From contig CALVMI010000107.1 of NCBI GenBank assembly GCA_944345045.1, positions 1 to 19,080 of the forward strand: 19,080 nt of DNA, given 5' to 3'. Shown here piece after piece: positions 1 through 6,746 of the stretch (position 1 is the first letter of the stretch; every line of letters begins with the position of its first letter). The DNA is from an uncultured Bacilli bacterium. Lineage in GTDB: Bacteria; Bacillota_I; Bacilli_A; RF39; UBA660. The position numbers were made by a program, and so were the translations under genes. Below the pieces are notes generated by a model, which searched no databases, was not told the DNA's origin, and saw nothing but the letters and a program-made list of their open reading frames with translations.

Positions 1-2
1 CA

Positions 3-152
3 ATTATAAAAGGAAATAAAGAAGCTTTAGAAAGTGAATACGATTTCCTATCTAAAGAGACTTGTTATTCATGGGTAATTGATTCTTTTGATTTAGAACC
101 AATGGTTTTAAAAAGAGCATTGGAAAATAAAACAGAGGAAAATTCTAATTAA
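3..152 (+). CDS. 3' end of an unrecognised gene (partial)
   Basis: An open frame enters from the left edge and stops with TAA at 150-152, giving 49 C-terminal residues. The piece is acidic and probably helical, with the residues SWVIDSFDLEPMVLKRALE in the middle and a polar ending rich in Glu and Asn. I do not recognise a family from this fragment. It is read as coding because the other two plus frames contain stops within the first 20 bases and because residue composition looks protein-like. The next gene lies more than 220 bases downstream behind a terminator, so this gene is probably not co-transcribed with rnfC. Confidence 0.5.
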   Translation: MIKGNKEALESEYDFLSKETCYSWVIDSFDLEPMVLKRALENKTEENSN

Positions 153-240
153 TTCAAAAGTTATGTACAACTAATACATAGGAATTTAAACGTTATTGTG
201 AAAAAAACGATGGTTAATTTAGTCAACTTGAAAAATCTAC

Positions 241-269
241 TTGTATTTTTAAGAATTTTATGATACATT
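241..269 (+). promoter_or_regulatory. Possible promoter in the gap before rnfC
   Basis: TTGTAT (241-246) and TACATT (264-269) are separated by 17 bases, and TGA at 261-263 gives an extended -10. Only the terminator at 311-350 and an 11-codon ORF (274-309, MDKDVCSLCSN) lie between it and the rnfC promoter. If active it would make a short transcript of about 75 bases. In AT-rich DNA such matches occur by chance, so confidence is low. Confidence 0.25.
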
Positions 270-310
270 ATTAATGGACAAGGATGTCTGTAGTCTTTGT
301 TCTAATTAAC

Positions 311-350
311 AAAAGAAAACCCTTTTTATTGAAGTGGTTTTCTTTTTTTT
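311..350 (+). terminator. Rho-independent terminator upstream of rnfC
   Basis: AAAAGAAAACC (311-321) pairs with GGTTTTCTTTT (336-346) across a 14-base loop, followed by a run of T to 350. It would end transcription coming from the left, either from the partial gene or from a short transcript in the gap. Confidence 0.65.
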
Positions 351-357
351 GTATAAT
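329..357 (+). promoter_or_regulatory. Promoter for rnfC-rnfD, overlapping the terminator
   Basis: TTGAAG (329-334) and a perfect TATAAT (352-357) are 17 bases apart. The -35 box lies in the terminator loop and the spacer covers the 3' arm of the stem. Transcription would start near 364, just ahead of the ribosome-binding site at 367-374. The spacing and the perfect -10 make this the best promoter for the rnf pair. Confidence 0.6.
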
Positions 358-380
358 AATTTATATAGGTAGGGATGCAT

Positions 381-1505
381 ATGAAAAACTTGCTTACAAT
401 TTCTAAAGATGTGAGTATTAAAGTGAATAGTCAAGTTACTAATTTTTTAGAACCTACAAAAATATATTTGCCATTAGATGAAAAGATAGAAATTCAAAAA
501 AGCAAGGTAAAAAAAGGAGAAAAACTTTATTCTTATCAAAATAAAGATATATATAGTTCAGTAAGCGGTCAAATAGTGGGAAAACAAAAAATTCAAAATA
601 CCTGGTATTTAGTTATTAAAAATGATTATCGAGAAGAAGATAAATATAACGGGCTTCCAGACTTTACAAGAACAAGTATGTATACGAATTTTCAAGCTAA
701 AATTACCGACTCCAATTTATTTGATTGGAAGATGTTTAAAAATAAAACCGCCCTTATTTTAAATGGGATTGAAGATGAACCATATATTGCTAATAAAACA
801 TTTTTACATAAAGATGAAACGGAAGCAATCCTCCAAATGTTAGATTGCTTAGCCACAACATATGAAATTCCCACTGTAAAAATTTATCTAAAAGAAACAG
901 ATCGTGAAAGTATCGAAGCATTTCATGAATACAATGGTACTTTTGAAAATATTGAAGTATGTATTTTGCCAGACTATTATCCGATTGGCAATGAAAAAGT
1001 TCTTCGTTCTTATTTAAAAATAGCTGATGAAGCCATTGTTTTATCAACGTATCAAATATATGACATGTATGTAAATTTAATTCGCGAAAGAAGTAATGAT
1101 GTTACTCTTTTAACTGTAACGGGAGATATGATGGAAGACCCACAGGTTTTCCGCGTCAAAAAAGGAACTCTTTTTAAAGAATTAAGAGATTGCTTTACCC
1201 TTAAAGAAGGAGAATATGTTTCTTTTGTAAACGGCTTAATGAAAAGAGAAAAAAAAGATTTAGAAACGCTCATAATTTCTGATGACATTCAAGCTGTGTA
1301 TTTTATGAAGCCTCTATATAATAAAACAAAACCTTGCCTTCACTGTGGCAAATGTAGTGAAGTGTGTCCTGTTAAATGCAATCCTTATTTAGCGCTGCAA
1401 ACTAAAAAAACTCTCAATTCTTGTTTACAATGCGGATTATGTACATTTGTCTGTCCAAGCTATATTGATGTAGCCAATCTTGTATCTAAGAAAGAGGTGA
1501 AATAA
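381..1505 (+). CDS. rnfC: RnfC-like electron-transport subunit with degenerate flavin motif
   Basis: A 374-residue homologue of RnfC, the peripheral subunit that feeds electrons into the Rnf ion-translocating complex. The start is set at ATG 381 because AGGTAGGG (367-374) is 6 bases upstream; ATG 375 would touch the ribosome-binding site. The N-terminal part matches the RnfC barrel-sandwich domain. Middle-domain landmarks are kept: NGIEDEPYI (family NGAECEPYL), YYPIGNEK (PxGAEK) and TVTGD. The C terminus carries two clusters, Cys 319/322/325/329 and Cys 348/351/354/358, in the CxxCxxCxxxCP pattern of 4Fe-4S centres. The Gly-rich GLGGAGFPT element that binds FMN/NADH in classical RnfC is missing; its place reads KITDSNLFDWKMF. 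The protein is therefore probably an Fe-S electron carrier that cannot oxidise NADH in the usual way. It abuts rnfD directly. Confidence 0.85.
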   Translation: MKNLLTISKDVSIKVNSQVTNFLEPTKIYLPLDEKIEIQKSKVKKGEKLYSYQNKDIYSSVSGQIVGKQKIQNTWYLVIKNDYREEDKYNGLPDFTRTSMYTNFQAKITDSNLFDWKMFKNKTALILNGIEDEPYIANKTFLHKDETEAILQMLDCLATTYEIPTVKIYLKETDRESIEAFHEYNGTFENIEVCILPDYYPIGNEKVLRSYLKIADEAIVLSTYQIYDMYVNLIRERSNDVTLLTVTGDMMEDPQVFRVKKGTLFKELRDCFTLKEGEYVSFVNGLMKREKKDLETLIISDDIQAVYFMKPLYNKTKPCLHCGKCSEVCPVKCNPYLALQTKKTLNSCLQCGLCTFVCPSYIDVANLVSKKEVK

Positions 1506-2369
1506 ATGCCGATTGCCCTTCATTATAAGGAAAATAAACAAAATTTTTCTAAGTTGCTATATATATTACTTTCGCTATGTTTGTTTTATGGCTGGTATAA
1601 AAACGGCTTATCTTATGTTTTCTTAGGAAGAATGTCTTTTTCTTCAGCTTGTCTTTTATTAATCTATCCTTTAGTAAGTCTATTCATAAATATTTTATAT
1701 AATAAAATTTCTAAAAAGAAATGGTATCATGAACTGTATGAAGGACTTTTTCTCAGTTTAATTATTCCACCTAATACCCCATATCTTCTTTTCATTCTTC
1801 TTACTTTAGGATATTTCTTTATGAAAAAGATTCGTTTAAAAACACCTGTTTCAAGATTACTTCTTTTTAAAGTTTGTTTGGGAGTTTTTTGTTTATTATT
1901 TTCGATTTCGTATGAAAATCAAATTGAAAGTAGTGTTCCATATTTTTATGATGTAATTGATCTGTTTTTTGGTCGCGCGGTAGGAAACTTTGGAACAACA
2001 AGCATTTTGCTTTTATTTCTTATTTATCTTTTATTTGCTAGCGATTTCTATTATAAAAAAGAATTGCCAATTTATACGATTGTATCTTTTGGAATTTGTG
2101 CCTTTTTTTACAGTGCCATCATCAAAGACTTTTCTTTTCTTTCTGCTTTTCTAAACAGTCATGTTTGGGTAGCAGCTATCTTTTTTGTTCCCGAAAACAA
2201 GTATTCGCCAGCCATAGGACCATATAAAAATATTTATGCAATTTTAATTGGGATTTTATCGTTTATTTTTATGTATCTTTTAAATATCCCTGATGGTGCT
2301 TATTATGCTGTATTTATTTTAGAATTGCTATGGCTTTTTCTTTCCAAAATCCTTATTTTTAAAAAATAG
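1506..2369 (+). CDS. rnfD: RnfD/NqrB-like membrane subunit lacking the flavin-attachment Thr
   Basis: A 287-residue multi-spanning protein that starts right after the rnfC stop codon, with GAGGTG upstream. It follows the RnfD/NQR2 family: the PP loop (EGLFLSLIIPPNTPYLLF, about residues 79-96), the loop GRAVGNFGTTS (156-166; family GxxPGxxGETS), and near the C terminus FFVPENKYSPAIGPYKNIYA followed by IPDGAYYAV (family FMATDPVTSP and a GVAFA-type segment). It should form the membrane core through which ions and electrons pass. Family members usually attach FMN to a Thr in an S/T-A-T-P type motif just before the GETS loop; here the matching stretch is ESSVP (141-145) with no Thr, and GETS reads GTTS. 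Subunits A, B, E and G and an ApbE flavin transferase are not nearby. Family assignment is fairly sure; loss of flavinylation is inferred. Confidence 0.75.
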   Translation: MPIALHYKENKQNFSKLLYILLSLCLFYGWYKNGLSYVFLGRMSFSSACLLLIYPLVSLFINILYNKISKKKWYHELYEGLFLSLIIPPNTPYLLFILLTLGYFFMKKIRLKTPVSRLLLFKVCLGVFCLLFSISYENQIESSVPYFYDVIDLFFGRAVGNFGTTSILLLFLIYLLFASDFYYKKELPIYTIVSFGICAFFYSAIIKDFSFLSAFLNSHVWVAAIFFVPENKYSPAIGPYKNIYAILIGILSFIFMYLLNIPDGAYYAVFILELLWLFLSKILIFKK

Positions 2370-2405
2370 TTTTATATTATATGTCAAAAATGTGTAAAGT
2401 TTCGA

Positions 2406-2434
2406 CAAAAAATAGCATTTTTGGCCTTTTTTTT
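2406..2434 (+). terminator. Weak terminator-like element after rnfD
   Basis: AAAAAT (2408-2413) and ATTTTT (2417-2422) form a short AT-only hairpin, followed by GGCC and eight T (2427-2434). A second hairpin, CCTTTTTTTT (2425-2434) with AAAAAAAAGG (2440-2449), overlaps it. Both stems are nearly all A-U, so efficiency is doubtful. No convincing dnaG promoter was found in this gap. Confidence 0.3.
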
Positions 2435-2495
2435 GCAAGAAAAAAAAGGAAATTAGCTTTTGACCGGGAATATATATATTTAGGGAGGAGTGTAT

Positions 2496-3791
2496 ATGCC
2501 AAAGATCGCACCCGAAGAAATCGCTAAAATAAGAGAACAGACCGATATTGTGGAAATTATTGGCGATTATATTCCTTTGACTCAGAAAGGGAAAAATTTT
2601 TTTGGAATATGTCCATTCCATCAAGATCATTCACCCAGTATGAGTGTTTCTCGTGAAAAACAAATGTTTAAATGTTTTTCATGTGGGGCGGCGGGAAATG
2701 TTTTTAAGTTTGTGAGTGACTATGAAAATATCCCTTTTTTAGAAGCTGTAGAAAAAGTCGCGGCTAAAGTAGGAATTAATGTTCATTTTGCTAAAGGATA
2801 CAAAGAACCATCAAAATATGAACGAGAATACGAAATTATGAATTTAGCAATGGTTTTTTATCAAAATAATTTACAAACAGAAGCCGCATCAAAAGCTAGA
2901 GAATATTTAAGTGTTCGTGGCCTTACAAGTGAAATGCTCAAGACTTTTGATATAGGTTTGTCTTTCACGAAAGATCAGCTGCGAAAGTTTTTAGAAGGCA
3001 AGAAAATTTCAAATGAGGAAATGTTTGACTTAGGATTAGTAAATCAAAAAGGAACTGTTTACACCGATGTCTTTTTTGACCGTATTTTGTTTCCCATTCA
3101 TGATCCTGATGGTCACGTGGTTGCCTTTACAGGAAGAGTGTATGCGAAAGATGCAACTCCAAAATATTTAAATAGTAAAGAAACAAAAATTTTTAAAAAA
3201 GGAAATATTTTATTTAATTATCATCGGGCTAAAGACCATGTTCGTCTAGAAAAAAAAGTGATTATTGTTGAAGGAAATATGGATGCAATAAGAATGTATG
3301 CAAGCGGTTTTAAAAATACCATTGCTCTTATGGGCACAAGTCTTACAAAAGAACAAATTACTTTGATTCAAAAACTACATGTTCCCGTTATTTTAATGTT
3401 TGATAATGACGAAGCTGGAGCATTAGCTACTCATACAAATGGAAAACTTTTAATGGATGCCGGACTTAATGTCTCGGTCGTTCGCCTAAGTGGTCAAAAA
3501 GATCCGGATGAATACATTTTATCAAATGGTGTGGAAAAAATGGCTGAAGTTTTAAAGCATCCCTTAACTTTTTTAGAATTTCAATATGAATATTTTAAAG
3601 CTAATAAAGATTTAAGTGATGCCGGGACACTGACAACGTATGTACGAGAAGTACTAAATTCTCTAGCGGGCGCGGATCCTATTACAGTCGATATCACCTT
3701 AAATAAACTTTGTGAAGAATATCATCTGTCTTATGAAGTATTAAAATCTCAGATGTTACCAATCAAAGAAGAAAAAAAGTTATCGAAATAA
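2496..3791 (+). CDS. dnaG: DNA primase, N-terminal and catalytic part (zero frame)
   Basis: DnaG makes RNA primers for replication at the fork with DnaB helicase. ATG 2496 is the start because GGGAGG (2483-2488) sits 7 bases ahead; GTG 2490 is too close. The zinc-binding domain has Cys39, His42, Cys60 and Cys63. The catalytic core follows, with TOPRIM residues Glu259 (VEGNMD) and Asp303/Asp305 (FDNDEAG). This frame stops at 3789-3791 after 431 residues, about 150 short of a normal DnaG, and lacks the C-terminal helicase-binding domain. That domain is encoded immediately downstream in the -1 frame. The zero frame passes through A_AAA_AAG (3773-3779) three codons before the stop. A -1 slip there gives a continuous protein of 428 + 159 = 587 residues, the usual primase length. 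It heads the dnaG-rpoD-trmK unit. Confidence 0.93.
   Translation: MPKIAPEEIAKIREQTDIVEIIGDYIPLTQKGKNFFGICPFHQDHSPSMSVSREKQMFKCFSCGAAGNVFKFVSDYENIPFLEAVEKVAAKVGINVHFAKGYKEPSKYEREYEIMNLAMVFYQNNLQTEAASKAREYLSVRGLTSEMLKTFDIGLSFTKDQLRKFLEGKKISNEEMFDLGLVNQKGTVYTDVFFDRILFPIHDPDGHVVAFTGRVYAKDATPKYLNSKETKIFKKGNILFNYHRAKDHVRLEKKVIIVEGNMDAIRMYASGFKNTIALMGTSLTKEQITLIQKLHVPVILMFDNDEAGALATHTNGKLLMDAGLNVSVVRLSGQKDPDEYILSNGVEKMAEVLKHPLTFLEFQYEYFKANKDLSDAGTLTTYVREVLNSLAGADPITVDITLNKLCEEYHLSYEVLKSQMLPIKEEKKLSK
3773..3779 (+). other. dnaG: Candidate -1 ribosomal slippage site in dnaG
   Basis: The bases A_AAA_AAG fall in the exact zero-frame phase of the classical X_XXY_YYZ heptamer, the same heptamer used by E. 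coli dnaX. The -1 frame is open from 3737 (after a TGA at 3734) and the zero frame closes at 3789, so any shift must occur in this roughly 50-base window; this is the only slippery heptamer I see in it. GTTAT (3779-3783) and ATAAC (3788-3792) form a 5-bp stem with a CGAA loop, directly abutting and containing the zero-frame stop. No strong downstream pseudoknot or upstream Shine-Dalgarno stimulator is evident. A one-base deletion in the 7-A run is the main alternative. Confidence 0.55.
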
Positions 3792-3853
3792 CCCCACAAA
3801 AGAAAAAAAGGCCAACTCGTTATGAAATCAGTGCTCAAAATATTTTATACTAC

Positions 3854-4258
3854 ATGATGAATGATATAAAATATATTAAAATTTATGAAACAAAGCTTGG
3901 CTATTTTAAAGATGAAATATATAGAAGCATTGCTAGTGAAATCATGTACTATGCGGAAGAAAATAAAAACATTAATTTAGCTGATTTTCTTATATATGCT
4001 GAAGTTAGTCCTTTAAAAAAAGAAATTTACCAAATTATCTCTAGTATAAAAGATACGGAATTACAAGATACTAGTATTATGGAATACATTAATAATATTA
4101 AAGAGATTATGTGGGAAGAAGAAGTAAAAAGAAACAAAAAAGCTTTAAGAGAAACGCTAGATATAAATGAAAAAGAAAGAATCGGACAAAAGATTGTTGA
4201 TTTAATGAAAAAAATTCAAGAAATAAAAAAAGAAAGAAGTGTGAAAACAAATGACTAA
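3854..4258 (+). CDS. dnaG: DNA primase C-terminal helicase-binding domain (-1 frame)
   Basis: This 134-residue open frame is the missing C terminus of DnaG. The reading frame is already DnaG-like upstream of its first ATG: from 3779 it reads VIEITPQKKKRPTRYEIS and runs on through the ATG. The segments RPTRYEI...ILYYMM and LGYFKDEIYRSIASEI match the start of the DnaB-interacting domain of Firmicute primases. No ribosome-binding site precedes ATG 3854, and starting there would cut off part of the domain, so independent translation is unlikely. It is most simply read as the 3' half of a frameshifted dnaG, by programmed slippage at 3773-3779, a true indel, or a sequencing error in the A run. It overlaps the rpoD start by 8 bases, as expected of translational coupling. 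Confidence 0.85.
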   Translation: MMNDIKYIKIYETKLGYFKDEIYRSIASEIMYYAEENKNINLADFLIYAEVSPLKKEIYQIISSIKDTELQDTSIMEYINNIKEIMWEEEVKRNKKALRETLDINEKERIGQKIVDLMKKIQEIKKERSVKTND

Positions 4259-5525
4259 GTTTGAGATGAAGAAAAATGAATTGTTAAAAAAAGGTAAAGA
4301 GGAAGGGTATATCTTATTAAGCGAAATTGTTGAAATCGCTAAAGAATGCAAAGTAAGTGAAGAAGAAGTTAAAAAATTACAAGAAGAAATTAAAACGCTA
4401 AATATTGAACTTGCAGATCGTATTCCAGAAAAAAAGAAAACTGTAAAGAAAGTAAAAGAAATTAAATCTTTTGAAGAGCGAAAAAACGAATTAATAGAAA
4501 AAGGAAAAAAAGAAGGAAAAATAACTTATGAAGAACTTGCTGAAGCTTTAAAAGGACTAGATGTAGATAATGATTCATTAGATGAGTTATACAATGACTT
4601 AATCGAAAATAAAATTGAAATCATTGGTGAAGATGAAGAGGAAGATGCTGGCGAAGAAATTGTTTTAAATGATGCCGAAATAACTAAAGATATCAATATC
4701 AACGATCCAGTTCGTATGTATTTAAAAGAAATTGGTCGTATTTCCCTTTTAACTCCTGAAGAAGAAATGGAATTATCCATTCGTGTAGCAAATGGTGATG
4801 AAGAAGCGAAAAATCGTCTAGCTGAATCTAACTTACGTTTAGTTGTTTCCATCGCGAAAAGATACGTTGGTCGTGGATTATTATTTCTAGACTTAATTCA
4901 AGAAGGAAATATTGGCCTTATGAAAGCCGTTGATAAATTTGATTATGATAAAGGATACAAATTTTCAACATATGCCACTTGGTGGATTCGTCAAGCAATA
5001 ACAAGAGCCTTAGCTGATCAAGCAAGAACCATTCGTGTTCCAGTTCATATGGTAGAAACAATTAATAAAATGGCTCGTATTCAAAGACAACTAACTCTAG
5101 AATTAAATAGAGAACCAACCGAAGAAGAAATTGCGAAAAAAATGGGTATCAGTGTTGAAAAAGTACGTGATGTTATTAAAATTAGTCAAGATCCAGTTTC
5201 TCTTGAAACACCAATTGGTGAAGAAGATGACTCTCATTTAGGAGATTTTGTCAAAGACATCAATGCAATGACTCCAGAAGAATATGCCACAAATGAAATT
5301 TTAAAAGAAGAAATCAAAGCCGTTTTAGAAACTTTACAAGAAAGAGAGCAAGAAGTTTTGGAACTCCGTTTTGGTTTAGTTGATGGTACTAGTCATACTC
5401 TAGAAGAAGTAGGAAAAAGATTTAATGTTACTCGTGAGCGTATTCGTCAAATCGAGGCCAAAGCTCTTCGTAAACTACGTCATCCGTCACGTGCTAAAAG
5501 ATTAAAGGATTTCTTAACAGATTAA
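4251..5525 (+). CDS. rpoD: Principal sigma factor RpoD/SigA with duplicated N-terminal module
   Basis: The 424-residue housekeeping sigma-70. Region 1.2 begins at DPVRMYLKEIGRISLLTPEEE; region 2 contains LRLVVSIAKRYVGRGL, DLIQEGNIGLMKAVDKFD and the promoter-melting segment YKFSTYATWWIRQAI; region 3 follows; region 4 ends with the helix-turn-helix TLEEVGKRFNVTRERIRQIE that reads the -35 box. The N terminus is unusual: residues 4-54 and 74-125 are clear repeats (FEMKKNELLKKGKEEG versus FEERKNELIEKGKKEG), joined by a Lys/Glu-rich linker. The second copy corresponds to region 1.1 of Bacillus SigA (about 375 residues in total), so the first is extra. The gene overlaps the end of dnaG, and trmK starts one base after its stop, so the three are surely co-expressed. 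Confidence 0.97.
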   Translation: MTKFEMKKNELLKKGKEEGYILLSEIVEIAKECKVSEEEVKKLQEEIKTLNIELADRIPEKKKTVKKVKEIKSFEERKNELIEKGKKEGKITYEELAEALKGLDVDNDSLDELYNDLIENKIEIIGEDEEEDAGEEIVLNDAEITKDININDPVRMYLKEIGRISLLTPEEEMELSIRVANGDEEAKNRLAESNLRLVVSIAKRYVGRGLLFLDLIQEGNIGLMKAVDKFDYDKGYKFSTYATWWIRQAITRALADQARTIRVPVHMVETINKMARIQRQLTLELNREPTEEEIAKKMGISVEKVRDVIKISQDPVSLETPIGEEDDSHLGDFVKDINAMTPEEYATNEILKEEIKAVLETLQEREQEVLELRFGLVDGTSHTLEEVGKRFNVTRERIRQIEAKALRKLRHPSRAKRLKDFLTD

Positions 5526-5526
5526 T

Positions 5527-6183
5527 ATGGACAAACGATTAGAAGCAATCCTATCTTTTTTATCACCAACGGATAAAATGATTGATATTGGCACAGATCA
5601 TGCCTATATTCCCATTTTTATGGCAGAAAAAAAGGCTCAAAAGATCCTAGCCACAGATATTCATGAAAACGCTTTAAAAATTGCTCAAAAAAATATTCAT
5701 GATAAAGGTTTTGATAATATCATTGAAACCAAACTTGCCGATGGCTTAAAAACGATTGATTCAAAAGAGTATGATACTCTTGTTGTCGCGGGTATGGGAA
5801 CGAGCACCATAAAAAAAATATTGAGTGACTCATCTAAGTTAGAAAATATTAAAAAAATCATCATTCAGACCAATAACGATTTACCAGATATGCGTAAATT
5901 CATGATGCAAATAGGTTACTCACTACATGATGAGAAAGTCGTTTTAGAAAGAAATCACTATTACACCATAATGTATTACATAAAAAAGAAAGAAAGTTGT
6001 TCTTCTTTAATCCTTACATTAGGCCTTTATAAAAAAGAACATCTTTCTTATTATAAGCATTTGAAAGAAAAATGGAAAAATTTATTAAAAACGATACCTG
6101 AAAAAGAAGAAAAGAGAAGAAAAGAAATTATACTACTTTTAAATTATATAAATATCTACTTACAAAAAGAAGACAGGATTTGA
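5527..6183 (+). CDS. trmK: tRNA (adenine22-N1)-methyltransferase TrmK
   Basis: A 218-residue Rossmann-fold, SAM-dependent enzyme that methylates N1 of A22 in bacterial tRNAs, matching the TrmK (YqfN) family. The SAM site is IDIGTDHAYIPI (residues 19-30), with the acidic residue ending strand 2 at Asp44 (ATDIHE). The catalytic-face loop is VVAGMGTSTI (86-95), and QTNNDLPDMRKFM follows as in TrmK proteins. The C-terminal third is a Lys/Glu-rich coiled coil, also typical. Length agrees with the family. ATG 5527 is one base past the rpoD stop and the nearest purine-rich stretch is inside rpoD, so translation is probably coupled. dnaG-rpoD-trmK resembles the Bacillus dnaG-sigA-yqfN neighbourhood. 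Confidence 0.92.
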   Translation: MDKRLEAILSFLSPTDKMIDIGTDHAYIPIFMAEKKAQKILATDIHENALKIAQKNIHDKGFDNIIETKLADGLKTIDSKEYDTLVVAGMGTSTIKKILSDSSKLENIKKIIIQTNNDLPDMRKFMMQIGYSLHDEKVVLERNHYYTIMYYIKKKESCSSLILTLGLYKKEHLSYYKHLKEKWKNLLKTIPEKEEKRRKEIILLLNYINIYLQKEDRI

Positions 6184-6435
6184 AAGAGCGGGAGCAGTTG
6201 TTTCTGGCTCTTTTTTTGTTTCTTTTACGGGATTAGAAATCGTAGTATTATTACTTGTTGTTTTGACAGGTGCTAAAAATTCTTTAGCAACCTTCATCGC
6301 GCTAGAAGCATTTTGAATGATTGGTTTAGCTTGAACATATAAGGGAATTACTTGATTAGCAATATTTAAAGTTTTATTAATTCCACCTAATATTTTTGTT
6401 AAAGACAAACCAGCTCTAGGTACATTAGGAAACAT
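6160..6435 (-). CDS. YqfQ/VrrA-like small protein
   Basis: A 91-residue protein read leftward, with AGAGG about 7 bases before its ATG. The segment LTKILGGINKTLNIANQVIPLYVQAKPIIQNASSAMKV (shown in pieces: LTKILGGINKTLNIANQV at about 12-29, then PLYVQAKPIIQN) resembles the YqfQ (VrrA) family, in which a L.nvqk.L.va..v.P..qqyGPlvkN core follows a short N-terminal MFP sequence. The C terminus is Thr/Pro/Lys/Glu-rich and low in complexity. In Bacillus, yqfQ lies in the same neighbourhood as sigA and yqfN, which supports the call; that protein has been described as spore-associated. No other sporulation-specific gene apart from the generic SpoVB-like flippase is visible. Its 3' end overlaps trmK by 24 bases tail to tail. 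Function is unknown. Confidence 0.7.
   Translation of the reverse strand: MFPNVPRAGLSLTKILGGINKTLNIANQVIPLYVQAKPIIQNASSAMKVAKEFLAPVKTTSNNTTISNPVKETKKEPETTAPALSNPVFFL
6183..6217 (+). terminator. Terminator of the dnaG-rpoD-trmK unit, inside the convergent gene
   Basis: AAAGAGC (6183-6189) pairs with GCTCTTT (6207-6213), followed by T to 6217. It begins on the last base of the trmK stop codon. The whole element lies within the 3' coding part of the minus-strand gene ending at 6160, so the DNA serves as both terminator and codons. Confidence 0.65.
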
Positions 6436-6470
6436 ACAACAACCTCTTTTCTGTTAATAGTATATGTTAA

Positions 6471-6654
6471 ATGTCTAAAAAATTGTTGCATATTTATTTT
6501 TTTAAAAGTGTTATTAATTATTTTACTTATACTTATTTTAAATTATATATGTATTGATTTATTTTTGACGTTTGGAAATCCTCCACCGAAAGATAAGTTT
6601 TTGATCAGTACTATTAATGGTAATTTATATCAAGAACCGATTGCAAGCCTTTAG
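6471..6654 (+). pseudogene. Decayed or very small membrane ORF in a 311-base gap
   Basis: The stretch between 6436 and 6746 has no clear gene. From ATG 6471 one frame reads MSKKLLHIYFF; after the seven T at 6497-6503 the neighbouring frame continues without a stop from GTG 6508 to TAG 6652, reading a hydrophobic segment (VLLIILLILILNYI) and then FGNPPPKDKFLISTINGN and QEPIASL. Joining the two frames by removing one base gives a 60-residue protein with an N-terminal membrane anchor, like the two small anchored proteins nearby. Alternatively GTG 6508 alone encodes 48 residues. No ribosome-binding site precedes either start, which favours a pseudogene. The remaining 6655-6735 shows nothing definite. 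Confidence 0.3.
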
Positions 6655-6746
6655 CTAGAAATTTATATCGAAAATAGTCAGATTATGGCCTTTTAGCTCT
6701 TTAAGTTTAAGTTTGTTCATGATATACATTTGTTGAGGTGATTTGA

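Noticed and set aside
2425..2449. CCTTTTTTTT/AAAAAAAAGG hairpin before dnaG as a regulatory element
   Set aside because: Two long A and T tracts pair by composition alone; there are no GC pairs beyond the two at the base and no support for a regulator.
2328..2630. Minus-strand open frame across the rnfD-dnaG gap
   Set aside because: It lies over the ends of two clear genes, has poly-Phe/Lys composition from AT-rich tracts, and shows no family pattern or ribosome-binding site.
4526..4852. Minus-strand open frame opposite rpoD, rich in Ser
   Set aside because: Its Ser runs are the complement of Glu/Asp codons in the sigma factor; it is a shadow.
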